Both the position numbers and the translations under genes were made by a program. A stretch of DNA of 64,000 nucleotides from an uncultured Granulosicoccaceae bacterium (GTDB taxonomy: Bacteria; Pseudomonadota; Gammaproteobacteria; CALCKW01), in the NCBI GenBank assembly GCA_937965695.1, contig CALCKW010000025.1:62001-126000 (forward strand), written 5' to 3'. The notes beneath the pieces are model-generated. The model had not been told where the DNA came from and did no database searches. It saw only the letters and a program-made list of their open reading frames with translations. Below are positions 39,090 through 48,825 of this stretch, piece after piece. The first letter of the stretch is position 1. Every line of letters begins with the position of its first letter.

Positions 39090-40394
39090 TTAGTCCAACG
39101 CCTCGACACGAATACGCTGCACTTTGTCAGTGATCGTGGCCAACGCACCAATCTGATCAATAGCAGCATTCATGCTGCTTTCCTCAACTCGGTGGGTCAA
39201 TAAAATCACTTCAGCAGTTTCTTCACCCTCTGGTTTCTTCTGTAAGATAGATTTCAAGCTCACACCTTGGTCTGCCAAGATACGCGTTACATCTGCCATT
39301 ACACCAGGCTTGTCCTCGGCCTGCAGGCGAAGATAATAGGCGGAGACTATTTTCTCCGGTGGAAGTACGGTTAAGTCTCTGAGCTCGTTTGGTTGAAAAG
39401 CCAAATACGGCACACTGTTTTCCGGTGCAGCGGACAACAAACGAACGACATCTATAACATCAGCAACTACTGCAGATGCCGTCGCATCAGAACCAGCTCC
39501 AGCACCGTAATACAATGTAGGACCGACCGCATCACTCTGCACGAGTACTGCATTCATGACACCGTCGACATTGGCGATCAAACGCGACTTGGGAATCAAA
39601 GTCGGATGCACTCGCATCTGCACACCTTCCTCACTTTTGCGTGCTATTCCCAAATGTTTGACGCTATACCCCAACTCGTCAGCGTAGGCGACATCCTTTG
39701 ACGTTATCTCACTGATGCCTTCGGTGTACACGGCATCAAACTGCAACGGAATGCCAAAGGCAATAGAAGCAAGAATAGACAGTTTATGTGCAGCATCGAT
39801 ACCTTCGACATCGAATGTTGGGTCTGCTTCGGCATAACCAAGAGCCTGCGCATCAGCTAATACGTCTTCAAAATCACGCCCATGGTTACGCATTTCGGTC
39901 AGAATGAAATTCCCGGTACCATTAATAATACCCGCCAACCACTGAATATTATTAGCTGCCAAGCCTTCACGTATTGCTTTAATAACCGGTATACCGCCAG
40001 CTACTGCTGGTTCAAAGGCGACTGTCACTCCTTTTTTCGCAGCGGCGGCAAAAATCTGATTGCCATGCAGAGCAATTAACGCCTTATTTGCGGTTATCAC
40101 GTGCTTGCCGTTATCGATGGCTCGAAGCACCAATGAGAGCGGAAGATCTATACCACCCATCAACTCACAAACAATGTCGATTTCAGGGTCATCGACAATG
40201 GCTTGAGGGTCAGTGAGTATCGTTATATTGAAGCCCTGTGCTTCTGCCTTCTCTACATCCCGTACTGCAGCGGAGACCACTTGGATATGGCGACCGGCTC
40301 GACGAGCAATCTCACTGGCATTATCTGACAACACCCGTGCTGTGCCTTGACCTACTGTGCCAAGCCCCAACAGCCCTACTTTCACCGAATTCAC
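39090..40394 (-). CDS. hom: Homoserine dehydrogenase
   Basis: A 434-residue monofunctional homoserine dehydrogenase. It has the NAD(P) fold VKVGLLGLGTVGQGTARVL, the ELMGGID and TANKALIA motifs, the substrate-site segment GIINGTGNFILTEM, and YAEADPTFDVEGIDAAHKL with catalytic Asp/Lys. A C-terminal ACT domain (about 350-430: YYLRLQAEDKPGVMADVTRIL) suggests feedback control by threonine. It reduces aspartate semialdehyde to homoserine. The GTG at 40,394 has GGAGC eight bases before it; an upstream extension in the same frame lacks support. No thrB or thrC is adjacent. Confidence 0.92.
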   Translation of the reverse strand: MNSVKVGLLGLGTVGQGTARVLSDNASEIARRAGRHIQVVSAAVRDVEKAEAQGFNITILTDPQAIVDDPEIDIVCELMGGIDLPLSLVLRAIDNGKHVITANKALIALHGNQIFAAAAKKGVTVAFEPAVAGGIPVIKAIREGLAANNIQWLAGIINGTGNFILTEMRNHGRDFEDVLADAQALGYAEADPTFDVEGIDAAHKLSILASIAFGIPLQFDAVYTEGISEITSKDVAYADELGYSVKHLGIARKSEEGVQMRVHPTLIPKSRLIANVDGVMNAVLVQSDAVGPTLYYGAGAGSDATASAVVADVIDVVRLLSAAPENSVPYLAFQPNELRDLTVLPPEKIVSAYYLRLQAEDKPGVMADVTRILADQGVSLKSILQKKPEGEETAEVILLTHRVEESSMNAAIDQIGALATITDKVQRIRVEALD

Positions 40395-40486
40395 GTCTAT
40401 AGCTCCGTATACAGCATATCTAAAAGCGGAAATTATACGCGCTGTGCGCCTCGCAGTCACAATCGCCGTCGACTTTTGTCCTGTCC

Positions 40487-40513
40487 AAAAAAAACGGCAC
40501 CCTTAGGGCACCG
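40487..40513 (-). terminator. Intrinsic terminator after rpoS
   Basis: On the minus strand an 8-bp stem (CGGTGCCC / GGGTGCCG, three-base loop) is followed directly by eight T. It lies 28 bp beyond the rpoS stop codon and separates rpoS from hom. Confidence 0.9.
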
Positions 40514-40540
40514 CTTTAAAGGTCGAATCAACGCCTCAGT

Positions 40541-41557
40541 CTAGAAACGGAATACCGCATCAGCATTGTAACCGCTGCTTTCAATGATTCGACGCAACTT
40601 TTTAAGAGCGTCCATTTGAATCTGACGGACCCGCTCTCGAGTAACACCCAGTTCAGCACCCACTTCTTCTAAAGTGGCCCGCTCGTAGCCGTGCAAACCA
40701 AAACGACGCACAACCACTTCGCGCTGCTTTGTCTCAAGCTTAGCCAACCAACTATTTATGTTGTTTTGTACGATAGATTCTTGCAGCTTGCTAGACGGAT
40801 CGACGTTGTTCTCATCTGGAATGACATCCAACAGGAGGCGATCGCCATCTTTGTTCGCTGGCACGTCCACAGAGGTGACCCGATCACGCAGACCGAGAAC
40901 ACGCTTCACATCTGCCACCGGACGCTCGCAAACCTCAGCGATTTCTTCCACGGTGGGTTCGTGGTCCAGAGTCTGTTGCAAACGGCGTTGAGTACGCAGG
41001 TAGACGTTCATCTCTTTGATGACGTGAATCGGGAGGCGAATTGTGCGCGTCTGATTCATCAAAGCACGTTCGATCGTTTGACGAATCCACCACGTAGCAT
41101 AAGTAGAAAAACGAAAACCTTTCTCAGCGTCAAATTTTTCTACCGCGTGTATCAGGCCCAGATTACCTTCTTCGATGAGATCGAGAAGCGCTAAGCCACG
41201 ATTCATGTAACGGCGTGAAATTTTGACCACCAGGCGCAAGTTGCATTCGATCATTTTCTTGCGTGCTGACTCATCGCCTTTTTTGGAACGACGGGAGTAA
41301 TATTTTTCTTCGTCCGCGGTTAGCAGCGGAGAGAATTCTATTTCTTTGAGATATAAACGTGTGGCATCCATATCCTTACGTGGAACCACACCGGCATCAA
41401 AGCGCGTAACCTTTTCCGGCTTTTCTGCGACTTCAGCAACTTCTATTTCTGTGGTCGAGTCCAACTCTTGGTCACTGTCGGCAACTCGAGTAACCGTCGT
41501 CTCGGCATTATCTACAGTAGATACGCTTTCCCATCCAGAAAGATCCTGTCTGGCCAT
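40541..41557 (-). CDS. rpoS: RNA polymerase sigma factor RpoS
   Basis: A 338-residue sigma-70-family factor, the general stress/stationary-phase sigma. Region 1.2 includes [16 protein letters not shown], region 2 [22 protein letters not shown] and [20 protein letters not shown], region 3 [11 protein letters not shown], and region 4.2 [29 protein letters not shown]. An acidic N-terminal extension precedes region 1.2. GGAG before ATG 41,557 favours that start over ATG 41,578. It is the last gene of the surE-pcm-nlpD-rpoS block; in relatives its main promoter lies inside nlpD. Confidence 0.93.
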   Translation of the reverse strand: MARQDLSGWESVSTVDNAETTVTRVADSDQELDSTTEIEVAEVAEKPEKVTRFDAGVVPRKDMDATRLYLKEIEFSPLLTADEEKYYSRRSKKGDESARKKMIECNLRLVVKISRRYMNRGLALLDLIEEGNLGLIHAVEKFDAEKGFRFSTYATWWIRQTIERALMNQTRTIRLPIHVIKEMNVYLRTQRRLQQTLDHEPTVEEIAEVCERPVADVKRVLGLRDRVTSVDVPANKDGDRLLLDVIPDENNVDPSSKLQESIVQNNINSWLAKLETKQREVVVRRFGLHGYERATLEEVGAELGVTRERVRQIQMDALKKLRRIIESSGYNADAVFRF

Positions 41558-41660
41558 CTCTAAGATCTCCAATTTCATTTACAAACCAACCAAGACGCCA
41601 GCATGCGACTTGGGCGGAAAAACTGTTCACGATCCCTTGAGCAGCTCTGCAAATTTCAGA

Positions 41661-42617
41661 CTAGCGCTTAGCCAGTCTCGACAGAGGATCAAGGGGTCGC
41701 CCTTGCTTTCTTATTTCGAAGTGAACCCTGGATTTACTATCTCCAGTCGCAGCAGCGGCAAAGGCAATTACATCGCCCGCCATTACTTCCACTCCCTCTT
41801 CAACTAACAGCTCACCGACTTGCGTATAAGCCGAAACCATGTCGCCGTCGTGGTCGATAATGACCGTGTTACCCAACACCGACACACCACTACCAGCAAA
41901 AGCGACTATCCCACCGGTTGTGGCGCGTATCGGTTCTCCAGGCGTGCTACTGATATCAATGCCTTTTTGGTTGGAATGCGCACCGCCAAATGGCTTCATG
42001 ATGCTGCCTCCAACAGGCCAAACCCATTGCCCATCAGCCGACTTCTTGTAGCTGACTTTATTGACAACAACCGGTTCTTCAACAGGCGCAATTGCGACCG
42101 GAGAAACCGCTGCCACAGCCGGAATCTGTGGCTGAAGCACGACTATCGTCTGCTCATCACTCGGTGGAATAATCACCGACTGCGAGTTAATCACTGGCTC
42201 CTGTTGCTGCACCTCAGAACGCAACGGCTGAGCAACTAGTTGGCCGCCTGCTCCATAGGGCCGAACTTGCACCTTATTGGCTGCTTCAACATTCGGTTCA
42301 GCTCTTGCTGTCATCACTGGGGCAACCGCATTGCCCCGAACAACTATTCGTTGCCCAGTTTGCAGAACATCGGGATCGCTTAAGTTGTTCCAAACAATCA
42401 AGTTCTGCACGGTGGTCTGATATCGCCACGCGATATAAGACAAATTATCTCCAGTCTGTACTACATACAGCTTGGAGTTCATTGTTTCGCCAATGGGTCG
42501 TAGAGCATCGCGAATATTAGCGAGCTGCTCTTGTACACCACCGTTATAAGCGCAACCGCTAGACAGTAAAGTCAAAGTGGCCACCCAAGCAAAGTATTGC
42601 CCACGCAAAGCTGACAT
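41661..42617 (-). CDS. nlpD: NlpD-type lipoprotein (LysM plus degenerate LytM)
   Basis: A 318-residue lipoprotein with lipobox LSSGC (Cys near residue 22). One LysM repeat follows (LYVVQTGDNLSYIAWRYQTT), then a Pro/Val/Gln-rich linker, then an M23/LytM domain (KPFGGAHSNQKGIDI to VHFEIRKQGRPLDP). The Zn-binding positions are lost: the first His reads SNQKG, the HxH pair reads RVH, and the YAHL motif reads YTQV. It is therefore not a peptidase but, as in E. coli, an activator of the amidase AmiC in daughter-cell separation. Confidence 0.88.
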   Translation of the reverse strand: MSALRGQYFAWVATLTLLSSGCAYNGGVQEQLANIRDALRPIGETMNSKLYVVQTGDNLSYIAWRYQTTVQNLIVWNNLSDPDVLQTGQRIVVRGNAVAPVMTARAEPNVEAANKVQVRPYGAGGQLVAQPLRSEVQQQEPVINSQSVIIPPSDEQTIVVLQPQIPAVAAVSPVAIAPVEEPVVVNKVSYKKSADGQWVWPVGGSIMKPFGGAHSNQKGIDISSTPGEPIRATTGGIVAFAGSGVSVLGNTVIIDHDGDMVSAYTQVGELLVEEGVEVMAGDVIAFAAAATGDSKSRVHFEIRKQGRPLDPLSRLAKR

Positions 42618-42918
42618 CTCCTATTCCCCTTGTCGGTCGTTTTCTAGATCGACAAACAAGTCTGCACAGTCTTAACAACTACAAAATTTAAAATTCAATC
42701 ACGTACTTAACACTGGGTTTGAGCTGCGGAAGACTGTGGAGAATCCGCTAAACGCTTATCAGGGTCGAGACAATACATGATTTTTTTGAGAAAAACATCT
42801 TTTTTTTTAGATAGTTATGCGCACTTCTTAAATTTCTTGTCACACAATTGGGCTAAACAGCTGACACAAACCCAGTTACAAAGAGCGCCAAAGCCTTGGC
42901 GAAACACCTAAAAACAAG
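42618..42918. other. Intergenic gap between pcm and nlpD
   Basis: About 300 bp with no gene that I can support. It is longer than in many relatives, so nlpD may have its own promoter here. T/A-rich around 42,780-42,830; no clear hairpin. Confidence 0.45.
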
Positions 42919-43623
42919 CTAACCGACTGCACTCAGCCTCGAATTTTTTCCACCCACTTCACCGTTAAGCAGGGGAACAAAATGAACTGCCTGTATATCT
43001 TCACGATGGTATTGACCGTCTATGCAGGTGATACGCACAAGTATCTGACCATTGTTGTCGGTTCGTAGCGGCATGACCAAACGCCCGCCTTCTGATAACT
43101 GAATCAACAAGCGATCTGGAATCTCTTCAGCCGCTGCAGTCAACATGATGCCGTCAAAGGGCGCTTTGTCCTTCCAAGCGACATCACTACCACTGTGTTT
43201 AGTGTAGACATTACGGTAGCGAAGTGCGTAGAAGCGCTCATCCGCTATTTTCAACAACGGCAAAATACGTTCTTGGGTGTAAACCCTTTTAACCAAACGT
43301 GACAAAACCGCAGCTTGGTAGCCTGACCCAGTACCCAGCTCCAGCACATTGACTAATTCTTTGCCTTCTATTAGCAACTCGGTCATCAACGCCACGATAA
43401 AAGGCTGTGACAACGTTTGACGGTGCCCAATTGGCAACGAACAGTCCTCGTAGGCACTGTGCGAAAGGGCTTCATCTAAAAAAACATGCCTTGGCACGCT
43501 AGCCATTTGTTCTAACACCCGCTCTTCGCGGATCCCTTGCGACTGCAAGCGACGAACCATCTGATCACGCAAACCGGGCGCGGTAGCACCACGTCCGGCG
43601 ATGCGCTCAGCCGTTAAGCGCAT
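42919..43623 (-). CDS. pcm: Protein-L-isoaspartate O-methyltransferase
   Basis: A 234-residue SAM-dependent enzyme that starts repair of isoaspartyl damage in aged proteins. It has [39 protein letters not shown], the SAM loop [16 protein letters not shown], and VTERI-like TQERI with later [17 protein letters not shown]. The ATG at 43,623 lies inside the 3' end of surE (17-bp overlap), the usual translational coupling. Confidence 0.92.
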   Translation of the reverse strand: MRLTAERIAGRGATAPGLRDQMVRRLQSQGIREERVLEQMASVPRHVFLDEALSHSAYEDCSLPIGHRQTLSQPFIVALMTELLIEGKELVNVLELGTGSGYQAAVLSRLVKRVYTQERILPLLKIADERFYALRYRNVYTKHSGSDVAWKDKAPFDGIMLTAAAEEIPDRLLIQLSEGGRLVMPLRTDNNGQILVRITCIDGQYHREDIQAVHFVPLLNGEVGGKNSRLSAVG

Positions 43624-44368
43624 AACGCTGCTCCAACCAAGTTTCAATTACCTTCTTCTGAGTGTAGCGGGTCAAATCGATCTGTAAGGGTGTAACTGAC
43701 ACAAAGCCGTTTTTTATCGCATCGAAATCAGTTCCGGGACCCGCATCTGCCTCCGCACCAGCAGGGCCAATCCAGTAGACAGTACTGCCTCGAGGGTCAT
43801 TTGTTGGGATGACAGGCTCGGACTTGTGTCGATTACCCAGACGTGTCGACTTAAATCCCGCTAATTGTTCGTAGGGCAGATCCGGTACATTAACGTTGAG
43901 AATGGTGTCTGCCGGCAATGGATGGGATTCCATGTGCCTAACCAGTTCAAGCGCTACCCGAGCACCTGTATCGTAATGTTGGGGCTGGTGTTTACCCATC
44001 GACAATGCCAGCGCTGGCAAACCCAAATGACGCCCTTCCACTGCAGCTGCCACAGTACCCGAATACAACACATCGTCTCCCATATTGGGGCCGTCGTTTA
44101 TACCGCTCACTACCATGTCAGTTTGCTCAAGTAACAAGCCGTTAACTGCCAGCAACACACAGTCAGCAGGCGTACCTTCAACCGAAACCACACCATCACT
44201 GTGTTGATGGACTCGCAAAGGTTGGGTCAAAGTCAGCGCGTTACTCGCCCCACTGCGATTGCGATCAGGTGCGACCACCTTTATCGTGGCAACTGTGGCC
44301 AATTCTTCAGCTAGTACACGAATGCCCGGCGCTAAGTAACCGTCATCGTTACTGATCAAAATCCTCAT
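43607..44368 (-). CDS. surE: 5'/3'-nucleotidase SurE
   Basis: A 253-residue metal-dependent phosphatase acting on nucleoside monophosphates and short polyphosphates. It has [15 protein letters not shown] (metal-binding Asp pair), [26 protein letters not shown] and [26 protein letters not shown], all diagnostic. It heads the surE-pcm-nlpD-rpoS block and overlaps pcm. Confidence 0.94.
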   Translation of the reverse strand: MRILISNDDGYLAPGIRVLAEELATVATIKVVAPDRNRSGASNALTLTQPLRVHQHSDGVVSVEGTPADCVLLAVNGLLLEQTDMVVSGINDGPNMGDDVLYSGTVAAAVEGRHLGLPALALSMGKHQPQHYDTGARVALELVRHMESHPLPADTILNVNVPDLPYEQLAGFKSTRLGNRHKSEPVIPTNDPRGSTVYWIGPAGAEADAGPGTDFDAIKNGFVSVTPLQIDLTRYTQKKVIETWLEQRYALNG

Positions 44369-44461
44369 CGAGTTTTCATGACCTAATCTTCAAACACTAT
44401 TTATAGCAGCCAATACCGGCTACTGACTGTCCAGAGCGTTTTAGGTGAACAAAAACCTTTT

Positions 44462-45421
44462 ATGATTATTAATTCGCAGTTCCAAGCACCTTGGTGGCTG
44501 AAGAATCCTCATCTACAAACTTTATTCGCTGGTGTAGCGAGATCTATCGATGCCCCAGAGCTCAGGCAAGAACGCTGGCAAACACGCGATGATGATTTTT
44601 TAGATCTGCATTGGTTCGGACCCAGCAACGGGCCATTTGTAATCATCTTTCATGGATTGGAAGGTAGTTCAGATTCAAACTACGTACGTGGCTTGATGCA
44701 CACCTTGATCAATAAAAATATAGGCGGCGCAGTCATGCACTTCCGAGGTTGTTCAGGTGAACCAAATCGCAAAGTTCAAAGTTACCATTGCGGCCATACA
44801 CACGATATTGCCTGGGTGTTAAATACGCTTGCGCAAAAGCTCACGTCACAGCCGATATTTGCGGTTGGCTTCTCAATTGGCGGGGCTGCTCTTTTGAACA
44901 CGTTGGCACAAGAAAACTTACCGGAGAGCTTGGCACTTTCGCTAGCAGTCTCTCCACCTTTGCAACCGAGATCCGGGGCAAACAGAATGAACAGGGGGTT
45001 TTCGAAAATTTACCAACACAAGTTGGTTGCGCATTGCGTGCAATCCGCCCGGGCAAAGCAAGACGCTGGAGTGAAGCTTCCTATCGATCAAAAAATACTG
45101 AATTCAGTAAAGACCTTCTGGGAATTTGACCATGAAGTCACCGCTCCGTTACACGGCTATAAAGGTGCTGATGATTATTATGATCGCGCGGCCCCGCGAC
45201 AGAGGCTGAAGCAGATCACTCGCCATTGCCATATCATTCACGCACTCGACGACCCATTTTTCGAACCAGCGATGATTCCAAAATCAGAAGAGCTGGGCCC
45301 AAACACAAGCTTCGAACTCAGCCAGCGTGGCGGGCATGTAGGCTTTGTTTCAGGTCAACCTTGGCATCCAGAATATTGGCTTGAGCAACGCTTGGCTAAA
45401 CTGATCACTGGCGCCCTATAA
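44462..45421 (+). CDS. YheT-family alpha/beta hydrolase
   Basis: A 319-residue hydrolase of the YheT/ABHD1-3 family. Recognisable parts are PWWLKNPHLQTLF near the N-terminus, LHWFGPSNGPFVIIFHGLEGSSDSNYVRG (oxyanion region), FRGCSGEPN, the nucleophile elbow AVGFSIGGAALLN, the Asp in HALDDPFF and the His in RGGHVGFV. It is probably a carboxyl-esterase or lipase-like enzyme. Its last six bases overlap the end of the convergent gene on the other strand. Confidence 0.85.
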   Translation: MIINSQFQAPWWLKNPHLQTLFAGVARSIDAPELRQERWQTRDDDFLDLHWFGPSNGPFVIIFHGLEGSSDSNYVRGLMHTLINKNIGGAVMHFRGCSGEPNRKVQSYHCGHTHDIAWVLNTLAQKLTSQPIFAVGFSIGGAALLNTLAQENLPESLALSLAVSPPLQPRSGANRMNRGFSKIYQHKLVAHCVQSARAKQDAGVKLPIDQKILNSVKTFWEFDHEVTAPLHGYKGADDYYDRAAPRQRLKQITRHCHIIHALDDPFFEPAMIPKSEELGPNTSFELSQRGGHVGFVSGQPWHPEYWLEQRLAKLITGAL

Positions 45422-46882
45422 GCGACTAACCTTCACTTCTTCCGTAGAATCTTCGCTCTCGTTTGCAGCCTGTGTAGCAGCGAAAGATGCATAAGTTGGG
45501 TAAGGTAACTCGCTGGTTTTTGACTCATCTACAGTCGATTTATTACGCATTGCGAGCAAAGTTAGTGTTTTACTGGCAAGAGATACAACAGCCTTAAACC
45601 TTGCTGTTTCTACAGCACCGATGGTTTTTTCATCCGCATCAGCATACAACACACCTACCGGAGTAGAACCACAAAAAATCGAAGCACAAAGATAATTTTC
45701 GGCGAATAGTTCAGAGTTTTGTTGCGGTAAGATTTCTTGGATTTTCTGCCGCATTTCGGGATATACATGTAGCAACCTAGGACGCTCTATCAACAATTGC
45801 ATCAATGGCATTTCTTCTATTTTCAAATCATCGTTTGATAATTCATTCGCATTTATTGCTGTTTTTCTACGCCGATTTTGTAACAGTTGATGACTCTCAT
45901 CGAGGAAGTACCAGCTCGCCCTTCGCAGAGATCCGCAGTTGCAAATTGCATGCATAATATGGCTTATTACTTCACTCAATGTCGCGTCACTTTGAGCGAT
46001 GCGGTTGCGCACGGTCGATAGGGCATTTTCATAATTATTCTGACGACAATTCTCACAGTTGAGTTCCTCATCGCTAGGTCCGGAACTGCTGTTGATAAGT
46101 TTCAAAGCCCTTTCTGGCCTTAGTGCTGTTTTACCTTTGCCAAGCAGGGCTAAACCATCGCCAATGTGGTCGAGGTCGGCATACAATTCCGGTACCGTTC
46201 GGGAAAGTCGGCGCGACCACTCTGGCATGTTCAGCTCTAGTATCTCATCCGCATCATGTTGAACAGCCGCCGCTGCAATCTCTATCGCAATTTTGGCGGG
46301 ATTCATTTGCTCATCAGACGGTTCAAAAGTCTCTGCCAATGGGCGTCCAAAAGCATTTCCTAGTTCATCAAACCAAGCAGTTCGCTCATCATCTAGAGAT
46401 TCATACACAACACCATGTTCTATGCGACAAAGCTGAAGCATACTGGGCAAAACGGCAACAACACAGTGCAGCTCAGCTATATCTGCACCTTTTTGCAAGC
46501 TTTCCACTTCATGCAGTGACCACTCCCCGATCAACCCTGCAGCAACGGCGGAGCGTGTACAAAGCTTGCGATGTTCTTCACGTTGTTTAGCACTGAGCGC
46601 ACTGTGGCACACAGGTAACACAGAGGAGTACCAACGATGATCGGCGGCTTCCAGCCAACGGCTAGCAAGCTGGCGCAAGCTCAAAAAGTTGTTTAACTTT
46701 TCTTTTGGGGCTGATTCCGCAACACGTCTTAAAAGATGCAGAAGCAAGGCTGGATCAGTCGCCAAGAGCCCACAAGCAGTATCCATGGGCGCACCACCCG
46801 AACTTAGCAGTTGCTCAATCTTCTCGGCGGTATTAGATAGATAAGGTGCGTCTACAGACGCCGGGGATCCTGTATGGGACAT
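45416..46882 (-). CDS. Large HDOD-like/GAF-like signalling protein
   Basis: A 488-residue soluble protein. The N-terminal half is all-helical and resembles an HDOD domain (ATDPALLLHLLRRVAESAP; FLSLRQLASRWLEAA; AIEIAAAAVQHDADEIL), without HD hydrolase residues. A Cys-rich spot (NCENCRQNN) precedes a C-terminal half that looks like a GAF domain (SHIMHAICNCGSLRRASWYFLDESHQ; LCASIFCGSTPVGVLYADA). The family assignment is from general resemblance. The start at ATG 46,882 has GAGAGG about ten bases upstream; ATG 46,903 is an alternative. Given the flagellar and PilZ genes downstream, a regulatory role is likely, but inferred. Confidence 0.5.
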   Translation of the reverse strand: MSHTGSPASVDAPYLSNTAEKIEQLLSSGGAPMDTACGLLATDPALLLHLLRRVAESAPKEKLNNFLSLRQLASRWLEAADHRWYSSVLPVCHSALSAKQREEHRKLCTRSAVAAGLIGEWSLHEVESLQKGADIAELHCVVAVLPSMLQLCRIEHGVVYESLDDERTAWFDELGNAFGRPLAETFEPSDEQMNPAKIAIEIAAAAVQHDADEILELNMPEWSRRLSRTVPELYADLDHIGDGLALLGKGKTALRPERALKLINSSSGPSDEELNCENCRQNNYENALSTVRNRIAQSDATLSEVISHIMHAICNCGSLRRASWYFLDESHQLLQNRRRKTAINANELSNDDLKIEEMPLMQLLIERPRLLHVYPEMRQKIQEILPQQNSELFAENYLCASIFCGSTPVGVLYADADEKTIGAVETARFKAVVSLASKTLTLLAMRNKSTVDESKTSELPYPTYASFAATQAANESEDSTEEVKVSRL

Positions 46883-47061
46883 CAGGGCAACTGCCTCTCT
46901 CATTCCGCGAGTGCGTATTGTTGGTATACAAGAGCGCTGCGAAAACCGTGCCCAAAGATGCAGAGCTGCGCCTTTTGATTAAAAATCTGTTAGATAAAGC
47001 TTGAAATTGGAACTGAGTTTCAAGGGTATTTCACATCACAACCCTCTTAGACAGAGCTAAC
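46883..47061. other. Intergenic region before repeat copy C
   Basis: Short AT-rich spacer on the 5' side of the HDOD-like gene, where its promoter should lie. No gene or clear boxes seen. The rest of the gap (47,062-47,220) is repeat copy C. Confidence 0.4.
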
Positions 47062-47220
47062 GAGCCTCAGATTGAGTCTGGTCAGTGAGGTTGGTATGAA
47101 AAATTTGCTCCCAGCGAGACGCGAATCGCCGGCAATAGTGGTGCTATTGGCTAGATTTGCAACGCAGCTGCGCCGAATCTAAAACATCGACGGCGCGAGC
47201 ATGGCTTAATCTGAGGTTCC
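47062..47220 (-). repeat. MITE-like dispersed repeat, copy C
   Basis: About 159 bp, read on the minus strand. It begins GGAACCTCAGATTAAGCC at 47,220, directly after the PilZ stop codon, continues CATGCTCGCGCCGTCGA, GTTGCAAATCTAGCC, ATAGCACCACTATTGCC, CAAATTTTTCATACC and ends GACTCAATCTGAGGC. The two ends form an imperfect terminal inverted repeat (CCTCAGATTAAG / CTCAATCTGAGG). This is the best-preserved copy. Confidence 0.82.
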
Positions 47221-47838
47221 CTAGTAGTCGTTATCGTTTCTCGACCGCAACGCCTGCAATTGCAAGTGGTGAATATGCTGCAATAATGTTTCCCTATCAG
47301 CCGCTGCAATTTGACTAAATTCGAGTGCACAATGGAAATTTCCATTGGTTGATCGATTGGCAGGATTACCCCGCACCACTGTGGCGATAGCCTCGATTTG
47401 GTAGCGCGCGGGGAATAATGTCAGCTCTACCATGAGATGATCACCTTCGTAAAAAGCGGTAGGCCAGTCAAAGCCCAAGCCGCTGCCACTCATGCTGGCA
47501 ACCGCGTTTGGTGCATCCGCGGTGACGATATCTTGATTGGCTACCATATTTGCCAAGGCGTCTAAGCGAGATTCGAGCAGTCGAAACACATTAGCCACTT
47601 CAGGGTGCTTAGCTTCAACCTCCCTAATTGCAGTTTGTAAGTGGGAGTTATCGTCTCCTTTCCCATTCAGAACTTGAAGCTCGTACTCGCGCTGACGAAT
47701 GCGATCTTTGGCCCGCTCTAAAAGAGTACTGTCCAGCTTGTGCACTTTCAGCGCAACAGCATCGTTGACGCGATAAAACGCTCTGCGCTCTGCATTGTTG
47801 GCTTTTGGCATTTGCTGCTCACTGCTCACTGCTGGCAT
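47221..47838 (-). CDS. PilZ-domain protein linked to the flagellar stator genes
   Basis: A 205-residue protein. The N-terminal RRAFYRVNDAVALKVHKL and the C-terminal MSGSGLGFDWP (the NxSxxG-type PilZ motif), GDHLMVELTLFPA and FHCALEFSQI are PilZ-like, with a coiled-coil region (about 45-105) between them. The full RxxxR c-di-GMP motif is not evident, although RRAFYR comes close. It starts four bases after the end of the pomB-like gene, with its own AGAGGA site, so it is the third gene of a stator operon. I infer it tunes motility or stator assembly in response to c-di-GMP. Confidence 0.7.
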   Translation of the reverse strand: MPAVSSEQQMPKANNAERRAFYRVNDAVALKVHKLDSTLLERAKDRIRQREYELQVLNGKGDDNSHLQTAIREVEAKHPEVANVFRLLESRLDALANMVANQDIVTADAPNAVASMSGSGLGFDWPTAFYEGDHLMVELTLFPARYQIEAIATVVRGNPANRSTNGNFHCALEFSQIAAADRETLLQHIHHLQLQALRSRNDNDY

Positions 47839-47842
47839 TCAA

Positions 47843-48814
47843 CTAATCCTCTGCACTTTGCTCTGGCGTTAATACATCTTCTAAGGCGCGCTTTGCGTCA
47901 CTCGCGCTTGTCGTGCTTTGCACCACGATTTCTACACGGCGGTTCTTCGCCCGATTTTCAGCCGTGTCGTTTGCCTCAAGCGGCTTCACATCAGCATGCG
48001 CTCGAATTTCCATACGACTCGGTTCAATGCCACCCTTGCTTCCCATGTAATGCACAACATTTGCTGCACGCGACGAGGACAACTCCCAGTTGGAGCGAAA
48101 TTCATCGTTTGCAATCGGAACATTATCCGTGTGCCCAGAAATAACAAGGTCACCGCTAATCTGCCCAAGCGCATTGGCAATTTTCTGCAAAACTGCCTCA
48201 GTATTCACGCCAATTTCTGCTCGGCCAGTCTGAAAAAAGCCGCGTTCACGCATACGAACAATGACTTTATCGCCATCTGTAACGACTTCTAAAAGCCCTT
48301 GCTTGATTTCCTGTCGTAATAAGCGTTTGATTTCCTCGGCTTTGTTCTTCGCCAATTCTTTCAAACGCTGTTTTATCTGCCCTTCTGAGATTAGCGGCTT
48401 GACCAGCGGTTCTCTTGACATGTTCACTTGCACACTATCGTCGCGCTCACTCTTCCCCTCCCCAGAGCTCTTCGTATCATTGACCCTTCTATCGGTGTCG
48501 GTGAAATCCAAGTTCTGTTTAAAGTGCTGTGTCGTTACCTGCTGGACAACATTTACAATCGTCGGTTGAGGCTTTGCGGGGCTAAACTCTTGCGCAATTA
48601 TGCTGGTGCCCTTCGGTGGATCTTTAGCACTTACCTCACGCTGCACGCCAAAGGCAAATTTCAAGGACCCAGCTACACGCTTATATTTCTGAACATCCAT
48701 TTCAGAAAACGACAATAGAAGTACAAAGAAACACATCAACAATGACATCAAATCTGCAAAAGTCGCCAGCCAGCCTGGCAGCTGGGGACAATCGGGGCAT
48801 TCTTCTTCATCCAT
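47843..48814 (-). CDS. pomB: Flagellar stator protein, PomB-like (MotB family)
   Basis: A 323-residue stator subunit. The N-terminal MDEEECPDCPQLPGWLATFADLM, a single membrane helix with the ion-carrying Asp (TFADLMSLLMCFFVLLLSFSEMD) and the following KRVAGSLKFAFGVQ and GTSIIAQEF strongly resemble sodium-type PomB. A C-terminal OmpA-like peptidoglycan-binding domain follows (VISGHTDNVPI; NWELSSSRAANVVHYM). It anchors the stator to the cell wall. Sodium coupling is inferred from the resemblance. Confidence 0.87.
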   Translation of the reverse strand: MDEEECPDCPQLPGWLATFADLMSLLMCFFVLLLSFSEMDVQKYKRVAGSLKFAFGVQREVSAKDPPKGTSIIAQEFSPAKPQPTIVNVVQQVTTQHFKQNLDFTDTDRRVNDTKSSGEGKSERDDSVQVNMSREPLVKPLISEGQIKQRLKELAKNKAEEIKRLLRQEIKQGLLEVVTDGDKVIVRMRERGFFQTGRAEIGVNTEAVLQKIANALGQISGDLVISGHTDNVPIANDEFRSNWELSSSRAANVVHYMGSKGGIEPSRMEIRAHADVKPLEANDTAENRAKNRRVEIVVQSTTSASDAKRALEDVLTPEQSAED

Positions 48815-48825
48815 TACAGTTGCCC

